This document shows positions 1 to 7,878 of a stretch of DNA of 38,129 nucleotides, piece by piece. This stretch comes from JAIOHN01 sp038258185 (GTDB taxonomy: Bacteria > Chloroflexota > Anaerolineae > Aggregatilineales > Phototrophicaceae). The DNA is taken from the NCBI GenBank assembly GCA_038258185.1, contig JBBSQD010000024.1, positions 1 through 38,129 of the forward strand. The letters are read 5' to 3'. The translations under genes and the position numbers were made by a program. Below the pieces are notes generated by a model that ran no database searches, had not been told where the DNA came from, and was given only the letters and a program-made list of their open reading frames with translations. Position 1 is the first letter of the stretch; the number at the start of each line of letters is the position of its first letter.

Positions 1-223
1 ACACGCCGAGATTACGCGCATTGCGATAGTAGCGCAGGCGCGAGTCACGGGCTAAATATTCGCGGCAGATTTCCGGGGTGCTATCGGTGGAGGCGTTATC
101 GACAATGATGAGTTCAAAATCGGTAAAAGTCTGCGCGAGGATCGAATCCAGCGACTGACGTAAAAAACGTTCCGCATTATAAATCGGGAGGCCAATGCTT
201 ACCCGTGGTTTGGTCAGGGACAT
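1..223 (-). CDS. Family 2 glycosyltransferase, N-terminal part (cut by window edge)
   Basis: The reading frame runs from an ATG at 223 leftward to the window edge without a stop, giving 74 residues of the N-terminus. It reads MSLTKPRVSIGLPIYNAERF, followed by a QTFTDFELIIVDNASTDST stretch. This is the standard GT2 nucleotide-binding start: a beta strand, the P-x-Y-N turn, then the VDNAS/DxD-proximal strand. GT2 enzymes move a sugar from a nucleotide-sugar to a surface glycan or lipid carrier at the cytoplasmic face of the membrane. The gene is divergent from another GT2 starting near 488, and the two share closely similar N-termini (SILxQTFTDFELIIVD in both), so they may be duplicates. The catalytic C-terminal half lies outside the window, so donor and acceptor cannot be guessed. 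Confidence 0.9.
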   Translation of the reverse strand, partial: MSLTKPRVSIGLPIYNAERFLRQSLDSILAQTFTDFELIIVDNASTDSTPEICREYLARDSRLRYYRNARNLGV

Positions 224-487
224 GCAGTCTCTCACTGTCATTTAAGTTCAATCAGGTTACTGTTTACAGCAACTATAGGCTTTAATCCCTTGCCCTGACC
301 TAAAACACAGCCCATTTATTTAATGTTGCATGACAGATAATCAGAGGTGAAAGTCTGGCGCAAGGGACACCTTCTATGATACATAGACAGATAGAATTTA
401 TTCAGCCCTCACCCAATGCAAATTGCTGCTCCCTCAAGGACTTTGTACCCTGCTGTGGCAGATGTTGATTCAGAACGGAATGTGAAT

Positions 488-1531
488 ATGACCCCAAAAG
501 TCAGCGTGGTGATGCCAGTTTATAACGGAGAACGTTATCTGCAACTGGCTATCGACAGCATCTTAAACCAGACATTTACCGATTTTGAGTTGATTATCGT
601 GGATGACGCCTCCAAAGATCGCACATGGTCAGTTCTGATGGAGAATGCTCAGCGTGACGCGCGGATTGTGCTGGTGCGCAATGTGAAAAACGCCGGGGAA
701 GCCGGAGCGCGTAACCGGGGTTTACAGGAAGTGCATGGCGAGTATGTCGCGGTTCAGGACTGCGATGATATTTCCTTCCCACAGCGGTTGGCGCTTCAGG
801 TGGCTTTCCTCGACGAGCATCCCAAAGTCGGCGCGATTGGCACGGCGGCGCAGCGCATCGACGCGTCGGGTCGCGCCACGTCTTTATGGGCGGTGCCAAG
901 CAGTCACGAGATGATCCGCGCCGAGCTTATTTTCACCAGCCCCCTGCCCCACACCACCATGATGGCGCGGCAAGCGCTCTTAAAACAACTCAAAGGCTAT
1001 GACGAACAGATCTTCACGACCGATTATGATTTATGGTGGCGCTTAAGTTGTATTTCGCGGCTGGAAACGCTGCCGCAGCCGGTGGCGCAATATCGCAGCG
1101 CACCTGACCCCGGTCGCATTACCAGCGGCCAGGCGCCGAAGCAACTGATCGGCTCGCAGACGATGTCACTGCGCATCCTCGGTGAAATTATGAACGGTCA
1201 ACGCCTGGATGTGGAAGCGTATAAGCGCTTTTTCTTCTGCATGCGTAATCAGCCGGAATATCTGCTGAATGGAGACATCGCCCGTTTGCAGACTCTATGG
1301 GATTTTCTGGCAGCGGACACGCATTATCGGGCGGTGGCGGGGCCGCGCTTACTTTCGACCGCGCTTAAAATCACACGGCTGCATCCTACCGAAGCGCTGA
1401 AACTGCTGCGCATTACCCAGACGCAGTTTGGCATTTCGACCACCGAGATTGTGCGGAAGTATCTGCGGGTCTATGTGCGTGAACCACTCAGTCGGGCGGG
1501 TAAGCCTGCCTCCCAGCGCAGCATGGCATAA
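488..1531 (+). CDS. Family 2 glycosyltransferase
   Basis: This is a GT-A fold glycosyltransferase. The N-terminus MTPKVSVVMPVYNGERYLQ is followed by TFTDFELIIVDDASKDRT, a conserved GEAGARNRGL segment and VAVQDCDDISFPQRL, which contains the D-x-D metal site. A TDYDLWWRLS motif near residue 200 is the usual GT2 acceptor-side signature. The frame is open from an ATG at 416. I prefer the ATG at 488 because homology begins there and a GGAA lies 7 nt upstream, while no ribosome site precedes 416. There is no signal peptide and no obvious membrane helix, so it is probably a cytoplasmic enzyme for surface polysaccharide or glycolipid synthesis. It is divergent from a second GT2 across a 264-nt gap. 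The specific sugar is unknown. Confidence 0.9.
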   Translation: MTPKVSVVMPVYNGERYLQLAIDSILNQTFTDFELIIVDDASKDRTWSVLMENAQRDARIVLVRNVKNAGEAGARNRGLQEVHGEYVAVQDCDDISFPQRLALQVAFLDEHPKVGAIGTAAQRIDASGRATSLWAVPSSHEMIRAELIFTSPLPHTTMMARQALLKQLKGYDEQIFTTDYDLWWRLSCISRLETLPQPVAQYRSAPDPGRITSGQAPKQLIGSQTMSLRILGEIMNGQRLDVEAYKRFFFCMRNQPEYLLNGDIARLQTLWDFLAADTHYRAVAGPRLLSTALKITRLHPTEALKLLRITQTQFGISTTEIVRKYLRVYVREPLSRAGKPASQRSMA

Positions 1532-1614
1532 AGTCAACCGAAAAATAAAGTGTCTCTGGCAAGGCTCCATGCCTGAGTGCGGAATCGAACCCTTTATAGC
1601 AGGGGGAAATGGCG

Positions 1615-2070
1615 ATGAATACCGAAGCAAGCTTTGAAAAATATATACATGAGCTTGAAAATGAAGAACAAGAACAACTTGGGCTTATCTTGATGATGAT
1701 ACCAAGATGGCCCACTTGTGATCCCCGCATGTTAGCCTATCTGCAAGCCTGTCTTGAGGACACTCGCCCTACCCTGATTTACTTTAAACCATTTAAATAT
1801 GCAGAAGTGCGTTATGCAGCCGCGCAAGCCCTGGCTACTGAACAGGCTGTACAGGGCATAATCGAAGGGGTTGTTGTCCCGTTCTCAGTTATACCTCTGA
1901 CATGGACAGAGATGGGCCACCTGGCCCGTGAAGCCGGACTTAATTTTTATTTGGATCCACTCGAACTACTGCCCATACTCATGGAGAAAAAACTTGTCCC
2001 CAGGCGAAATCATGTATTTCCACCCCGCATACCACACGGCTGGTTAGACAAGGGTGACAAGCAGGACTAA
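1615..2070 (+). CDS. Hypothetical protein, 151 aa
   Basis: I do not recognise this family. The frame opens at an ATG at 1609, but an AGGGGG ribosome site at 1601-1606 is only 2 nt from that codon and 8 nt from the next in-frame ATG at 1615, so 1615 is preferred. The N-terminus is acidic and helical (HELENEEQEQ). The middle has a helical, HEAT-like stretch (RYAAAQALATEQAV), and the C-terminus is Pro/His-rich and basic. There is no signal peptide or membrane segment. It sits 83 nt after the GT2 gene in the same direction and converges on the glycosidase gene with 26 nt between stops. The strong ribosome site and protein-like composition support a real gene, but no function can be proposed. Confidence 0.65.
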   Translation: MNTEASFEKYIHELENEEQEQLGLILMMIPRWPTCDPRMLAYLQACLEDTRPTLIYFKPFKYAEVRYAAAQALATEQAVQGIIEGVVVPFSVIPLTWTEMGHLAREAGLNFYLDPLELLPILMEKKLVPRRNHVFPPRIPHGWLDKGDKQD

Positions 2071-2096
2071 CCTCTGAGCCACAACTACGAAATAAG

Positions 2097-3884
2097 CTAG
2101 TCGGTGATAGCTTCCGTCGCCTCGGCGGTGACTTCTGGCGTAGGTTCTTCGGTCGCTTCAGGGGTTGGGGTCGGTGGCAGCGCTCCCATTTTTATCAGGC
2201 GAATCACCACGTCCAGACCTTCCCACGGCGATGTCAGGCGCTGGATTTGACCGCCGTCTACCGGCTCACCCATCTGCGTGATACCATCCACCGGACGATA
2301 AAACTCCACCGAAAAGCGGTTAAACGCCGCACTCAAATCCACATCCACCTGCGGGATACGTCCGTCCCACAATTCAGCGAGACGGCGATAATTTCCAGCA
2401 TTCGGCTGATAGATGATGATCTCGTCATAGTCCCCACGCAGGGTCGCATGTGGCCGGCGAATATCGACTTTTTCGGCGTTCGGGTCGGAGATCAACTCAT
2501 CCGCAGCGGCAAAAAGTGACAGATCAATGGCGCGATCTTCAAAATAAGCCTTGATATACGGAACCGAATCCAGCCCGTGAAGTGCGCCATACTCCACGCC
2601 GCGGAATTCAAAAGCCACCTCGCCCGATTCGCTATAGGGTTGAATGACGAAATAACGTCCGCCATAATTGGCTGAACCGCCTTCCAGCAGCCATGACCAG
2701 AACAGCCAGCGCTGCGAGAAATCGGGGTTGCGCGGGCTGAGATTGGGGTGTTCCTGCTCATAGAAATCTTCACCCAGGAAGACATGCAGCGGCACATCGG
2801 CATAATCCGCCACCCAGATCGCGTCGGTTTCGTGCGACCCCTGCAGATGAATGTAACTCACCCAGTCGGCATCTTCCTCATCCGTAAAGCAGAAGTGCTG
2901 GTCACGGGTGGGGCTGGTGGAGAGCAGATGATCCCATGGGTCATGCTCGGCAAAATAACGGCCAATCTCGCGGGTGTAAACGTCATTTTTGGGCTTATCG
3001 TCACCACAGGCGAGATCATTAACCGTCAACCAGAACACCTGCGGAAACGCCGCCCAACGCGCCAGCATATAGCGCATGGTGTTGGTGCGCACTTCCTGCG
3101 GCAGCGCCAGCCAGGATTCCGCCGCTTGTTCGGTGCGGTAATCAATCTGGCCGAAAAGGATCATCTGGATATAGATATCGGGGTAATTATCCAGCATCCA
3201 CTGCAAACGCCGATCGGTCGTGTGGAACTTCGCCAGATCATAGCGCATGAGGTCGTCACCGGCCCAGGGATAATTGCTGGCGCCAAACTCGCCTTCGTCG
3301 GCTGGAAGCCATTCCCAACCGCCCAACGCGCCACTGCGTACAGAGGTAATCCCCTGTGCGGCTATGTCGCGAACATATTCTTTCCACAGCGGCTCACCCA
3401 GATTAAACAGCTTGTAGGCGGTATCGTTGAGGTTGAGAAACCACTGTCCGTCCTCCGTGGCCCATTGTTTGGGGTTATCCGGGTGCTTGATCAGCATACC
3501 GCGCAAGTCGGACGCTTCAGCCGTGAAGCTGCCTTGTGCGCCATTTAACAGGGGGTCATCGTCAGAGGCGGTTTGCCACGTCCATTTGCCCACTTCCGTC
3601 ACATAGACCCGTCCACGCCAGACGTTGGTGCCATCATAAAACAGATCGACCGTTTTGGCCTGATCCGCGCCAGAGGGAGGCGTAAACGTGACCGTGGCTA
3701 GCGTATCAAACGCATTTTCAACCAGTTCATTGCCGCGCAGGGTGATTTCGTGGGTGCCATACAGTTTGGCGGCCTGCACATTGCGCGTGAAATTCGTATC
3801 AGAAGCAGCCATCGGGCCGACACCAGATAAGAGCGTTAAAAACAGTACCGGCAAAAATCTCCCGAAGGTTGTTCGTAGCAGCAT
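2097..3884 (-). CDS. Secreted DUF5060/DUF4038-type glycoside hydrolase-like protein
   Basis: This is a 595-aa exported protein. The signal peptide is residues 1-27 (FLPVLFLTLLSGVGPMAAS). Residues about 35-127 form a DUF5060-type beta-sandwich (YGTHEITLRGNE ... GKWTWQTASDD). It is followed by a (beta/alpha)8-like region related to DUF4038/apiosidase-type hydrolases, with WFLNLNDTAYKLFN near residue 150 as the usual entry motif. The tail from about 570 is Pro/Thr/Glu-rich (PTPTPEATEEPTPE), typical of surface proteins. The position where clan GH-A enzymes carry Asn-Glu as the acid/base reads VND here; a possible second carboxylate is in FLGEDFYE. It probably acts on plant or microbial polysaccharide outside the cell. 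Family is fairly sure, substrate unknown. Confidence 0.8.
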   Translation of the reverse strand: MLLRTTFGRFLPVLFLTLLSGVGPMAASDTNFTRNVQAAKLYGTHEITLRGNELVENAFDTLATVTFTPPSGADQAKTVDLFYDGTNVWRGRVYVTEVGKWTWQTASDDDPLLNGAQGSFTAEASDLRGMLIKHPDNPKQWATEDGQWFLNLNDTAYKLFNLGEPLWKEYVRDIAAQGITSVRSGALGGWEWLPADEGEFGASNYPWAGDDLMRYDLAKFHTTDRRLQWMLDNYPDIYIQMILFGQIDYRTEQAAESWLALPQEVRTNTMRYMLARWAAFPQVFWLTVNDLACGDDKPKNDVYTREIGRYFAEHDPWDHLLSTSPTRDQHFCFTDEEDADWVSYIHLQGSHETDAIWVADYADVPLHVFLGEDFYEQEHPNLSPRNPDFSQRWLFWSWLLEGGSANYGGRYFVIQPYSESGEVAFEFRGVEYGALHGLDSVPYIKAYFEDRAIDLSLFAAADELISDPNAEKVDIRRPHATLRGDYDEIIIYQPNAGNYRRLAELWDGRIPQVDVDLSAAFNRFSVEFYRPVDGITQMGEPVDGGQIQRLTSPWEGLDVVIRLIKMGALPPTPTPEATEEPTPEVTAEATEAITD

Positions 3885-4008
3885 CGATTATTCTTTCGTC
3901 TATCCGTCAAATTAACCTAAAGCAGTCTACAAGATATAACAAAAAGTCTTGCAGCCGCATAGCGCCGAAGTACTTTGCACATTAGGGTTTGATTAAACAG
4001 GCTGTGAA

Positions 4009-5733
4009 TCAGCTTTCGCGCAGGGCAATGACCGTCACGCGTGGGCCGGAAATCTGACCGGCGACCGGTTGAATTTCGTAGACAATATCGCCCAGCGCGC
4101 GGATTTGCTCGTAACGATTCACCTGAGCCGGATAAAGCTCAGCTTCAGCCAGATAGCGATCATAAAAGTCGCTCAGAATCAGATAATCAATTCCTTCCGC
4201 AGCGATCACTTCCAGGTCAGCCAGAGCGCCCAATTCGCCATAAGCATACAGATTATTAAACGGACGCTCGGCTGTATCTACCGCGCGAAGTCCACCCTGA
4301 TATTCTTCATAATAGCGAAACTGATCTTTGGGTGGCTGTGGCCCATGACGCTCAATCAGCACGCGGCTATCCGCTGGAAGCTGATCAATCATCCACTGGC
4401 GGGCGATGGTGCGCGTTTCGGGTCGATTGAGCAGTGTCCCATAGAGGATGTTGGTCCGCACCAGGGGGAAGGCTATCAGAGCCAATAGCACCAGCAGCAC
4501 GGCAGGCGGCAGATAGCGATGCCAACGCCGCAGACTCTGGGCTAAGGTCACCAGTGCATACGCGGCCAGCAGGCCAGCAAATGGGATGAGTGGCGTAAGC
4601 CAGCGCTCCCAGCGGATGCCCAGCATAGAGATAAACAGCAGGTAAATCACCGGAAAAATCAGCAGCAACCGATAACGCTGGTCAGCAGAACGCAGGCACA
4701 AGAAAGTCCCGACTGCGGCCAGCAGACTGGCGGCAATCGAAATGGTGATGGGCAGAATATTGCCAAGATACCAGACAATATCGCGCAGGGCGCCTTCACT
4801 CATGCCGCTCAGGTGCCCTTCTGATTCCTTAAAGACCGCCGTCAGCGTGCTTTGGAAATCAAGGAACACATAGGGTGAGCCGATAAAAGCGCCGCCGCCG
4901 ATTGCCAGGAATGCAGCCAGCAACTTGCGATGATCGGCTTTGCCCTCGCGTCGCCAGAGCATCAGATGCGCGACGATTAAAACCGGAATGAAGGTCGCGG
5001 CGGGATATTTGGAGACGATAGCTAAACCGGTAAAAAATCCGGCCAGAAGATAGTCGCGCCAGCTATTGCGCTCCAGCAGGCGCAGACAAAACCACAACGC
5101 GGCCAGTATGAAAAACAGCATCAGCGCGTCCGCGCGGATGACTTTCGCCACATAAATATTGACTGGTGACAGGGCGTAAATCAGCGCGGCGATTAAGCCA
5201 ATGCGGTGATTAAATAAATGCCGGCCAATAGCGTAAACCAGCAGGATATTGCCGACATCAATGCACCCCACCAGCAGCCGATAGCTGAGATAGTAGATGG
5301 TCGGGTCGCTGTGATAAAGGGTGCTGGCCGCATCCAGGCTGGGGAAAATGCCGACCAGCATGCCTGCGCCGATTATAATGGCGAACATCAGCGCGGCTAA
5401 GTACATCAAGGGGGTACCGGGTTGGGCAAAATAAGCCGGATTAAGCGTTCTGTCCGCCAGCAAACGTATGGTGGCCTCGACAAATTGCAGTTCGTCGGAG
5501 GCGTAGGGGACAATGATCTGGAAGCCGGACAGCACCGCGCGGACATCCGGCGGGCCATAGAAATAAGGCAGGCCATAACCCAGGCCAAATAAACGAAACC
5601 CCAGCCCAACCCCTGCTACCAGCATCACCCACACCAGCGGCAAGCGCAGTAACCAGCCTAAACGATCAAGAATATGTTTTATAATCCTCAACTCAATCTG
5701 ATGTTCATCGTGTAATCTTTTATTGGCGATCAT
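4009..5733 (-). CDS. GT39/ArnT-like integral membrane glycosyltransferase
   Basis: This 574-aa polytopic protein of the GT-C fold is related to dolichyl-phosphate mannosyltransferases and ArnT. Roughly ten hydrophobic helices cover residues 30-440, followed by a soluble C-terminal domain of about 130 residues. The first extracytoplasmic loop carries the acidic pair YASDELQFVEA, the place where GT39/GT83 enzymes have their catalytic Asp/Glu. A conserved YLSYRLLVGCIDVGNILLVY segment follows. Such enzymes use polyprenyl-phosphate sugars to glycosylate proteins or lipids outside the membrane. The start at 5733 is supported by GAGGG 7 nt upstream. It lies 124 nt upstream of the glycosidase gene on the same strand and may be transcribed with it. 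The exact donor cannot be deduced. Confidence 0.82.
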   Translation of the reverse strand: MIANKRLHDEHQIELRIIKHILDRLGWLLRLPLVWVMLVAGVGLGFRLFGLGYGLPYFYGPPDVRAVLSGFQIIVPYASDELQFVEATIRLLADRTLNPAYFAQPGTPLMYLAALMFAIIIGAGMLVGIFPSLDAASTLYHSDPTIYYLSYRLLVGCIDVGNILLVYAIGRHLFNHRIGLIAALIYALSPVNIYVAKVIRADALMLFFILAALWFCLRLLERNSWRDYLLAGFFTGLAIVSKYPAATFIPVLIVAHLMLWRREGKADHRKLLAAFLAIGGGAFIGSPYVFLDFQSTLTAVFKESEGHLSGMSEGALRDIVWYLGNILPITISIAASLLAAVGTFLCLRSADQRYRLLLIFPVIYLLFISMLGIRWERWLTPLIPFAGLLAAYALVTLAQSLRRWHRYLPPAVLLVLLALIAFPLVRTNILYGTLLNRPETRTIARQWMIDQLPADSRVLIERHGPQPPKDQFRYYEEYQGGLRAVDTAERPFNNLYAYGELGALADLEVIAAEGIDYLILSDFYDRYLAEAELYPAQVNRYEQIRALGDIVYEIQPVAGQISGPRVTVIALRES

Positions 5734-5952
5734 GTCTTGCCCTCATGACTAGAATGCGGAAAGCGAGTCGTACGCCAAATGCCTAATCTATAGTGCAATT
5801 ATAAAAAGACGGGCTTGCAGCCAACTTGAAAGAATTGCAGCGCGGGTTTTAATTTTGTAATAAGTGTGGCTATACTTACATTGTGTTATCACAAAATTGT
5901 ATTATGGATCGAGATTACAGGCAATCAGGGTGGAAAGCACACCGGGCGGCTG

Positions 5953-6120
5953 TACACTAGCGTCATAAGCGAAAAGCAATGGCAACAACTACTGAATCTT
6001 ATACCCAAGCAAACAGGAGCGGATCGTCCTGTTGAACTGGATTTGAGGAAAGTCATCAACGCCATCTTCTATGTTTTGGTGACAGGTTGGAATAAGCGAG
6101 AACTGAGGAACAATTTGTAG
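5953..6120 (+). pseudogene. IS5-family transposase relic, N-terminal fragment
   Basis: The frame reads SVISEKQWQQLLNLIPKQ, then VELDLRKVINAIFYVLVTG, and stops at 6120. This matches the N-terminal domain of IS5-group transposases (typically L-x-x-x-Q-W ... I-x-x-L-L-P ... R-x-V-L-N-A-I-x-Y-V-L-x-T-G). After VTG the sequence leaves the family (WNKRELRNNL) and ends, so nothing of the DDE catalytic core remains. Its first 36 nt (5953-5988) recur with one mismatch at 8920-8955, the start of a second relic. The relic is non-functional. Confidence 0.75.
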
Positions 6121-6162
6121 AGAGGCGCAGAGCTTATATCATGCGCCCCCTTGTAATGAGAA

Positions 6163-6876
6163 TCAGGCAAGTATTTCGTTAAGTCGTTCGATTTCACTAT
6201 TGAGGCTGGCGTGGTCTTCAGCGCTGAGAGTGAGTTCACGCATTTTTTCTATATTGGTTCTGGCGATGGCTGTTTCTTCCAAATCTATTGCTATATCTGC
6301 CCTCAGCAGGAGCGCACGAGCAATGAGCAGGGTCGACTCGCCTCCATGACGTTCCAACGCGACATCCAAAATTTTCGCCGCACCAGACAAATCAAGTTTG
6401 GACTCACGGAAGCGCGTAGCTCGTGAAATCGCAAATTCCACTGGACTTTGGTCTCCCCTTTGCTCGGATTTGACTACCATTCCTTCGTCTTCATCCCCAA
6501 ATTTGATGAATGTCACCGAATTGCCTGAAGGGTCGGTCATGGTGAAGCGCGTTTGTCCCGGTCTGATGCGCGTGATGCGCGGCAAACCTTTATTCGGAAC
6601 ACGTCCCAATTTCCCTTTCAAGGCTTTGGAAAAATTCTGGTGTACAGCCTCGAGATCCGTCACCAGCACCAGACAGCTAATCGGGTTTTCTTCAGGCTTG
6701 ATCGACTTTTGCTCGATAAAATGCAGGCCGTATTCGCCACGACTCATCACCCCATAACCATAGGGGCTTTTCTGATAGTAGGTTTTTTCGTAGCCGAGCG
6801 CTTCCCAGAAATCGAGCGTTTCATCCAGCGAAGCAGCGAACAATACGGGTACAGTCATCCATTCTTTTTGATTCAT
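6163..6876 (-). CDS. VOC-family (bleomycin-resistance-like) protein with helical C-terminal extension
   Basis: Residues 1-125 are a VOC (glyoxalase/bleomycin-resistance fold) domain. It opens with MTVPVLFAASLDETLDFWEALGYE and contains YGLHFIEQ, CLVLVTDLEAVHQNF and TMTDPSGNSVTFIKF. The domain resembles the single-domain drug-binding branch, which sequesters small toxic molecules. Residues 130-237 are an extra helical region that looks TPR-like (ALERHGGESTLLIARALLLRADIA). The upstream in-frame TTG is rejected because GGAGG sits 6 nt before the ATG at 6876. It is the last gene of a four-gene minus-strand block headed by a MerR regulator, and a promoter-like element lies in the gap above it. A resistance or stress role is inference from family and context. 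Confidence 0.82.
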   Translation of the reverse strand: MNQKEWMTVPVLFAASLDETLDFWEALGYEKTYYQKSPYGYGVMSRGEYGLHFIEQKSIKPEENPISCLVLVTDLEAVHQNFSKALKGKLGRVPNKGLPRITRIRPGQTRFTMTDPSGNSVTFIKFGDEDEGMVVKSEQRGDQSPVEFAISRATRFRESKLDLSGAAKILDVALERHGGESTLLIARALLLRADIAIDLEETAIARTNIEKMRELTLSAEDHASLNSEIERLNEILA

Positions 6877-6903
6877 TTTGTCCTCCAATTGATTACTACC
6901 CTT

Positions 6904-6933
6904 ATTCTAAAGGGCTGGTGTACTGTTGGAGAC
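6904..6933 (-). promoter_or_regulatory. Promoter/operator-like element upstream of the VOC gene at 6876
   Basis: On the minus strand CTCCAAC lies 15 nt upstream of a -10-like TAGAAT (6904-6909). On the plus strand this is seen as two imperfect GGTGGA half-sites (6917-6922 and 6925-6930). It begins just past the stop codon of the preceding gene. The same arrangement and spacing occur at 7285-7313 and 7847-7875. Confidence 0.5.
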
Positions 6934-7266
6934 TTAGGCCATGACCTCGACTGTAAATCCGCCAGGAGCTTTGACATAGAACGTCCAGGCGTGATGGCGT
7001 TCGGGCGCGGCAACATCGAAACCATCGGCTTTCAGGACTTCGTAGATTTGATTAACCTTTGCTTCGCTTTGCTGCCCAAAACCAATGTGAAAGGTTTCGG
7101 GATAGATGCCCGAACCTTTCATCAGACTGAGCACGAGTCCATCGTTATCGAAAAGCACGGTAAAGCCTTTGTTGCCGCCCTGATTTCGCAGGCCAAAATA
7201 TTTTTCGAGAAATTCCGCCGCCGCGAGAACATCCGTCACGGTGAGATTGATGTGATTGATTTTCAT
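6934..7266 (-). CDS. VOC-family protein, 110 aa
   Basis: This is a single compact VOC domain, beginning MKINHINLTVTDVLAAAEFL. It has the usual beta-alpha-beta-beta-beta arrangement, with GLVLSLMKGS in the middle and FYVKAPGGFTVEVMA at the end. His5 and Glu107 are positioned as the usual VOC metal ligands or their remnants, so it could be a small metal-dependent isomerase/dioxygenase-like protein or a metal-free binding protein. The start is firm: AAAGGAGG precedes the ATG. It is the third gene of the MerR-linked block, with a 50-nt gap above it holding a promoter-like element. No specific substrate can be read from the sequence. Confidence 0.85.
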   Translation of the reverse strand: MKINHINLTVTDVLAAAEFLEKYFGLRNQGGNKGFTVLFDNDGLVLSLMKGSGIYPETFHIGFGQQSEAKVNQIYEVLKADGFDVAAPERHHAWTFYVKAPGGFTVEVMA

Positions 7267-7284
7267 ACCGCCTCCTTTTGCCTT

Positions 7285-7316
7285 ATTCTAAGGGGCTGGT
7301 GGAAAGGTGGAGGCTT
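7285..7316 (-). promoter_or_regulatory. Promoter/operator-like element upstream of the VOC gene at 7266
   Basis: The plus strand shows a perfect direct repeat GGTGGA-AA-GGTGGA (7298-7311). On the minus strand this is CTCCACC placed 15 nt upstream of TAGAAT (7285-7290). A strong AAAGGAGG ribosome site follows. This is the cleanest of the three copies. Confidence 0.55.
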
Positions 7317-7817
7317 TTAGCTCTTATCGGGATTCGCTGCCAGATATTCGGCGACTTCCTGCTTCATATCAGGCGCGTTTTTGAATTCGGGTGAGATTTC
7401 CGAGAGTGCCTTAATTACGGCGGCAGGGCTGCTGGCTTCCAATGCAATCACCTGAAATGCACGCGGGATTCGTATCTGTGTATGGTCATGGAAGACGACA
7501 ATTACGATTGTTCCGAGAGCGCTTCCGTCACTGCGGCTGATTTTGCTCCACATCCAGCGCTGCCTCTCGCTCTCATTTTCGCCCCATTCCCGCGAATTCA
7601 TCAAACTACCTGGCAAGCGTGGACTTGTCTGCAATCCCAATTCTTTGAAGCGCACATGAACCTTCTGGAAAAGCTGCTTGCCATAAATCGCGTAGACACT
7701 ATCGCCAATTTGCGGATACATTTCCAGCATCTTGCTCTGGCATTGCTGAAAACAGCTTTCCCAATGCTGGTTGATGTGCTCCTGAATGTAGCGCCTGATG
7801 CTATGAATATCGTCCAT
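7317..7817 (-). CDS. Hypothetical protein, 166 aa, in MerR/VOC block
   Basis: I do not recognise the family. The 166-residue protein is soluble, with no signal or membrane helix. The N-terminal half is helical (RRYIQEHINQHWESCFQQCQ), and the middle has a basic, Trp-containing stretch (ERQRWMWSKISR). A strand-rich segment, TIVIVVFHDHTQIRI, is followed by a helical C-terminus (SPAAVIKALSEISPEF). The start is well supported by AGGAGG 5 nt before the ATG. It is the first gene below the MerR regulator and above two VOC proteins, and each gap carries the same promoter-like element, so it probably belongs to the same response. Confidence 0.75.
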   Translation of the reverse strand: MDDIHSIRRYIQEHINQHWESCFQQCQSKMLEMYPQIGDSVYAIYGKQLFQKVHVRFKELGLQTSPRLPGSLMNSREWGENESERQRWMWSKISRSDGSALGTIVIVVFHDHTQIRIPRAFQVIALEASSPAAVIKALSEISPEFKNAPDMKQEVAEYLAANPDKS

Positions 7818-7846
7818 ATGACCTCCTGATAAACTTGGCTATTTTC

Positions 7847-7876
7847 ATGATAAAGGCTTGGAGGATAGGTGGAGGG
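7847..7876 (-). promoter_or_regulatory. Promoter/operator-like element upstream of the 166-aa protein
   Basis: On the minus strand CTCCACC lies 15 nt upstream of TATCAT (7847-7852); the plus strand reads TGGAGGATAGGTGGAGG at 7859-7875. The distal half-site keeps the same distance to the -10 box as in the two other copies. It begins right after the stop codon of the MerR gene. Confidence 0.5.
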
Positions 7877-7878
7877 TT

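Noticed and set aside
2748..3548. 266-codon plus-strand open frame
   Set aside because: It lies wholly opposite the secreted glycosidase gene, has no ribosome site and reads as a low-complexity antisense protein without family motifs.
6553..7320. 255-codon plus-strand open frame across the VOC genes
   Set aside because: It covers two minus-strand VOC genes with strong ribosome sites and family motifs; the plus frame is an antisense shadow.
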